Source: Alphaproteobacteria bacterium UBA5343 (GTDB lineage: Bacteria; Pseudomonadota; Alphaproteobacteria; RF32; UBA5343). Taken from it: DNA of 8,248 nt. This document shows positions 5,423-8,248 of the stretch, piece after piece (the stretch's first letter is position 1; every line of letters starts with the position of its first letter). A model generated the notes under the pieces. The model was given only the letters and a program-made list of their open reading frames with translations. It did no database searches and was not told where the DNA came from. The position numbers and the translations under genes were made by a program. The DNA is taken from NCBI GenBank assembly GCA_002410125.1, contig DHQH01000105.1:476-8723 (forward strand), in the 5' to 3' direction.

Positions 5423-5449
5423 AAAAAAGTGCAGAAATCTGCACTTTTT
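5423..5449 (-). terminator. Strong terminator of lon
   Basis: AAAAAGTGCAG (5424-5434) and its complement (5439-5449) form a perfect 11-pair stem with a four-base loop, 26 bases past the lon stop. T-runs follow on both strands, so it could stop transcription in either direction, but only lon reads into it. Confidence 0.9.
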
Positions 5450-5475
5450 CAATAACATGTTATGTAATAGTAGGC

Positions 5476-7875
5476 TTATTTTTCATCATCTTCATATTCA
5501 ATTTCACCTTTTTTAAGAGGTTCTAACTTATCAGCAAGAGCTATTTTTAACACTTCTTCTGCGGTTTCAACAGGAATAATATCAAGCTCTTTCTTAGCCT
5601 TTTCAGGAATATCCTCTAAATTCTTCTCATTATCCTTGGGAATAAGAACAGTTTTTATACCCCCTCTAAGGGCTGCTAAGATTTTTTCTTTCAACCCACC
5701 AATTGGCAACACCCTACCTTGTAAGGTTATCTCACCTGTCATTGCCACATCTCTTCTCACTGGTATTCCGGTCAAACAAGAAACAAGCGATGTACAAAGA
5801 GCAACACCTGCAGACGGTCCATCTTTTGGAGTAGCCCCTTCTGGTGCATGAATATGAATATCTATTTTATTAAACTTATTCGGCTGTATACCAAATTTAA
5901 TAGATTTTGACTTAACATAAGAATAAGCTGCATCCATAGATTCCTTCATAACATCACCAAGTTTACCGGTTTGACGAACTCTACCTTTACCAGGCATATC
6001 TACTACCTCAAGAGACAATAAATCGCCACCGACTTCAGTCCAAGCAAGCCCTGTAGTAACCCCTACTAAGTTATTTTTCTCTGCCAAGCCAAACTTAAAC
6101 TTCTGAACACCTAAATATTTACCAATATTTTTTGAAGTAATAGATATAGATTTAATCTTATCATCAAGCATAATGTTTTTGATAGCCTTACGAGTTAGCT
6201 TTGATAATTCTCTCTCTAAATTTCTAACCCCAGCCTCACGAGTATAATACCTAATAATATCTTTAATCGCACCATCAGAAATCACCACTTCTTTTTTCTT
6301 AACAGCATTAGCCTTAAAAATTTTTGGCATTAAATGTCTTTTAGCAATTTCAATTTTCTCTTCTTCTGTATAACCAGATAACTGAATAATCTCCATTCTA
6401 TCAAGTAACGGTCTTGGCATATTAAGAGAGTTTGCTGTTGTTACAAACATCACATCTGACAAATCATAATCCACTTCTAAATAATGATCATTAAATGTAG
6501 AATTTTGCTCTGGATCTAACACTTCTAATAATGCAGATGCTGGATCTCCTCTCCAATCATTACCCATTTTATCAATCTCATCCAAAAGGAATAACGGGTT
6601 AGAAGAGCCAACCTTTCTCATATTCTTCACAACCTTACCAGGCATTGATCCAATATAAGTTCTTCTATGACCTCTAATCTCCGCCTCATCTTTCATACCA
6701 CCAAGCGAAGCTCTAACAAATTTACGACCAGTAGCTCTTGCAATAGATTGCCCAAGAGATGTCTTACCAACCCCAGGAGGTCCAACAAGACATAAAATAG
6801 GTCCCTTAACTTTATTTGCACGAGATTGCACAGCCAAATATTCTGTAATTCTTTCTTTCACCTTGTCCAAACCATAATGATCCGCTTCTAAAACTTTTAG
6901 AGCTTTTGTAAGATCTTTATTAGTTTTAGCTTTTTTCTTCCAAGGAATATTAAGTATCCAATCAAGATAATTTCTAACCACAGTTGCCTCAGAAGACATA
7001 TTACTCATATGTTGTAACTTTCTAAGCTCAGCCTCAGCTTTTTCTTTAGCTTCTTTTGAAAGTTTAACTGTTTTGATTTTATTTTCAAAATCTACAATCT
7101 CAGCATCTTCCTCACCATCACCAAGCTCTTTTTGAATAGCTTTCATTTGCTCATTTAGATAATAATCTCTTTGAGATTTCTCCATTTGTTTTTTAACTCT
7201 AGTTTTAATTCTTTTCTCAACTTCTAAAATATCAACTTCAGATTCCATAAAACCTAATATTTTTTCTAATCTATCATTAATAGAATGACTTTCTAATAAT
7301 TCCTGCTTATCTGAAATTTTAAGAGTTAAATGAGAAGCAATAGTATCAGCTAATTTTCCTGGATCTTCAATCTGATTGATAGAAACTAGAACTTCTGGAG
7401 AAACCTTACGGTTTAGTTTTACATAATTTTCAAATTCCGATGTCACAGATCTAAATAATGCTTCTCTTTCTTTTTCATTATCTTTTTCATCTTCAAAAAT
7501 ATCAGCTTTTGCTTCGATAAAATCATCATTTGGCAAAAACTCTCTAACCTTAGCCCTAGCCATCCCTTCTACTAATACTTTTACAGTACCATCAGGAAGT
7601 TTTAACATTTGCAGGATTGTTGCAACTGTTCCAACTTCATAAATATCTTTATTTGTAGGATCTTCCACTGAAAAGTCTTTCTGACACACAAGCAAAACAT
7701 TCTTATCATCATCCATAGCATTATTAATTGCTGCGATAGAAATATCTCTACCAACAAATAAAGGAACAATCATTTTCGGAAAAACTACAATATCCCTTAA
7801 AGGAAGCACAGGATATTCTTTTTGCATATAATCAGTATCAAAATCTCTTGGGGTACCATTTTCTTTTTTTGCCAT
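5476..7875 (-). CDS. lon: ATP-dependent endopeptidase Lon (LonA)
   Basis: This 799-residue protein is complete. It has the N-terminal substrate-binding domain (YPVLPLRDIVVFPKMIVPLFVGR, 21-43), a helical middle region, and an AAA+ module with Walker A GPPGVGKT (365-372), Walker B FLLDEID (429-435), sensor-1 Asn482 and sensor-2 Arg551. The C-terminal protease has catalytic Ser688 in PKDGPSAG and Lys731 in GGLKEK, spaced 43 residues apart as in E. coli Lon. It forms a cytoplasmic hexamer that unfolds and degrades misfolded and short-lived regulatory proteins. The acidic C-terminal tail EIEYEDDEK is short and unremarkable. The ATG at 7875 has only a weak ribosome site (GAAAGAG). hupB lies downstream, a typical alphaproteobacterial neighbour; clpX, often upstream, is not within the visible 370 bases. 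No frameshift or missing active-site residue is seen. Confidence 0.98.
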   Translation of the reverse strand: MAKKENGTPRDFDTDYMQKEYPVLPLRDIVVFPKMIVPLFVGRDISIAAINNAMDDDKNVLLVCQKDFSVEDPTNKDIYEVGTVATILQMLKLPDGTVKVLVEGMARAKVREFLPNDDFIEAKADIFEDEKDNEKEREALFRSVTSEFENYVKLNRKVSPEVLVSINQIEDPGKLADTIASHLTLKISDKQELLESHSINDRLEKILGFMESEVDILEVEKRIKTRVKKQMEKSQRDYYLNEQMKAIQKELGDGEEDAEIVDFENKIKTVKLSKEAKEKAEAELRKLQHMSNMSSEATVVRNYLDWILNIPWKKKAKTNKDLTKALKVLEADHYGLDKVKERITEYLAVQSRANKVKGPILCLVGPPGVGKTSLGQSIARATGRKFVRASLGGMKDEAEIRGHRRTYIGSMPGKVVKNMRKVGSSNPLFLLDEIDKMGNDWRGDPASALLEVLDPEQNSTFNDHYLEVDYDLSDVMFVTTANSLNMPRPLLDRMEIIQLSGYTEEEKIEIAKRHLMPKIFKANAVKKKEVVISDGAIKDIIRYYTREAGVRNLERELSKLTRKAIKNIMLDDKIKSISITSKNIGKYLGVQKFKFGLAEKNNLVGVTTGLAWTEVGGDLLSLEVVDMPGKGRVRQTGKLGDVMKESMDAAYSYVKSKSIKFGIQPNKFNKIDIHIHAPEGATPKDGPSAGVALCTSLVSCLTGIPVRRDVAMTGEITLQGRVLPIGGLKEKILAALRGGIKTVLIPKDNEKNLEDIPEKAKKELDIIPVETAEEVLKIALADKLEPLKKGEIEYEDDEK

Positions 7876-7914
7876 TACACATACTCTTTCTGTTATTTTA
7901 TTAGCTTATATTAC

Positions 7915-7944
7915 TACATATGCATTAAAAATACACAAATCAAG
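7915..7944 (-). promoter_or_regulatory. Candidate lon promoter
   Basis: On the minus strand CTTGATT (7944-7938) is followed, 17 bases after the TTGATT hexamer, by TATGTA (7920-7915), giving a leader of about 30 bases before the ATG. CTTGA with a downstream CATAT also loosely resembles heat-shock sigma-32 promoters, as would suit lon. The match is too loose to decide between sigma-70 and sigma-32. Confidence 0.4.
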
Positions 7945-8031
7945 CCCCAAAAGACAAACATATATCAAAATAATACACAGATAACTCATAAACAACTACA
8001 GAAACACATAAAAAAACACATTTCAGATACA

Positions 8032-8055
8032 AAAAAGCCCCCATAGGAGCTTTTT
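8032..8055. terminator. Bidirectional terminator-like hairpin upstream of lon
   Basis: Ten-base arms (8032-8041 and 8046-8055), with one mismatched C/A position, enclose a four-base loop. The outer five pairs are A-T, giving a U-run on both strands. It probably ends a transcript coming from the right before the lon promoter. Confidence 0.65.
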
Positions 8056-8109
8056 CTATACAGATGTATATCATTCTATTAATCTGAAAGATTTTGTACA
8101 ATTGCTAAG

Positions 8110-8137
8110 TAAAAAAGTAAACAATTTTACTTTTTTA
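8110..8137. terminator. Second AT-rich terminator-like hairpin
   Basis: Perfect 12-base arms (8110-8121 and 8126-8137) enclose the loop CAAT. The stem is almost all A-T except for one G-C pair, with six T in the distal arm on both strands. It may be a tandem terminator with 8032-8055, or part of a structured non-coding region. Confidence 0.45.
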
Positions 8138-8160
8138 TCTGTAAAATCAATGATAGCTTA

Positions 8161-8195
8161 TATTTCAAAAACTTTGATAAAAGTGTATTGAAATA
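8161..8195. repeat. Nested inverted repeat
   Basis: Outer arms TATTTCAA (8161-8168) and TTGAAATA (8188-8195) enclose inner arms ACTTT (8171-8175) and AAAGT (8180-8184) around GATA, leaving a small 2/3-base internal loop. No T-run follows, so it is not an ordinary terminator. Confidence 0.5.
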
Positions 8196-8220
8196 TTATA
8201 GCTGAATTGAAGAAGTTATC

Positions 8221-8248
8221 ACTAATCCACGATTAGTCGTGCAAAAGA
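8221..8248. repeat. Overlapping hairpins in a motif shared with 4675-4696
   Basis: ACTAATC (8221-8227) pairs with GATTAGT (8231-8237), while CACGA (8228-8232) can instead pair with TCGTG (8237-8241); the two folds exclude each other. Bases 8227-8248 match 4675-4696 at 20 of 22 positions. The motif runs to the window edge, so its full extent is unknown. Confidence 0.4.

Noticed and set aside
5329..5526. Plus-strand open frame over the lon terminator and lon 3' end
   Set aside because: It crosses the strong lon terminator and is antisense to the lon end; no motifs.
7822..8046. Plus-strand open frame at the lon 5' end
   Set aside because: Low-complexity Lys/Thr-rich product from AT-rich DNA, overlapping the lon start and promoter.
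1..8248. CRISPR array or insertion sequence
   Set aside because: No regularly spaced repeats, and no transposase with paired terminal inverted repeats were found on either strand.

Overview
The window reads as a low-GC alphaproteobacterial chromosome segment. The order lon, hupB, tRNA-Val (all on the minus strand) is a common alphaproteobacterial arrangement, and both proteins are conventional full-length members of their families. Base composition is AT-rich throughout, and visibly more so left of the tRNA than inside lon. I cannot name a genus.

Right half (about 4397-8248), core genome. On the minus strand, in transcription order: a hairpin-rich non-coding stretch at the window edge, the Lon protease gene (7875 to 5476) with a strong terminator, the HU gene (GTG start at 5182, end 4910) with its own terminator, a 440-base gap holding a decayed reading-frame fragment, and a tRNA-Val(TAC) gene with a good promoter, encoded CCA and its own terminator. 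The lon-hupB gap also holds a perfect DnaA box and a 20-bp inverted repeat just upstream of hupB.

Left half (about 1-4396), accessory. Three minus-strand genes with 9- and 13-base gaps form a tight operon: a C45-like N-terminal-nucleophile hydrolase/acyltransferase, a stand-alone class II aminoacyl-tRNA synthetase core closest to AsnRS/AspRS but without the anticodon-binding domain, and a small P-loop kinase-like protein. Tail-to-tail with it is a GNAT acetyltransferase, which diverges from an S66 (MccF-like) serine carboxypeptidase. None of these is a housekeeping gene; together they suggest small-molecule synthesis, modification or detoxification, with possible links to aminoacyl-adenylate chemistry.

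The two halves meet at the tRNA 3' end. The 22 bases at 4381-4402 (the last six bases of tRNA-Val plus one terminator arm) recur exactly at 1-22, so the accessory genes are bracketed by a direct repeat anchored on a tRNA 3' end, as expected of attL/attR of a tRNA-integrating island. No integrase is visible between the repeats. The most promising candidate for something undescribed is the three-gene operon, with the flanking acetyltransferase and MccF-like peptidase, carried on this putative island.
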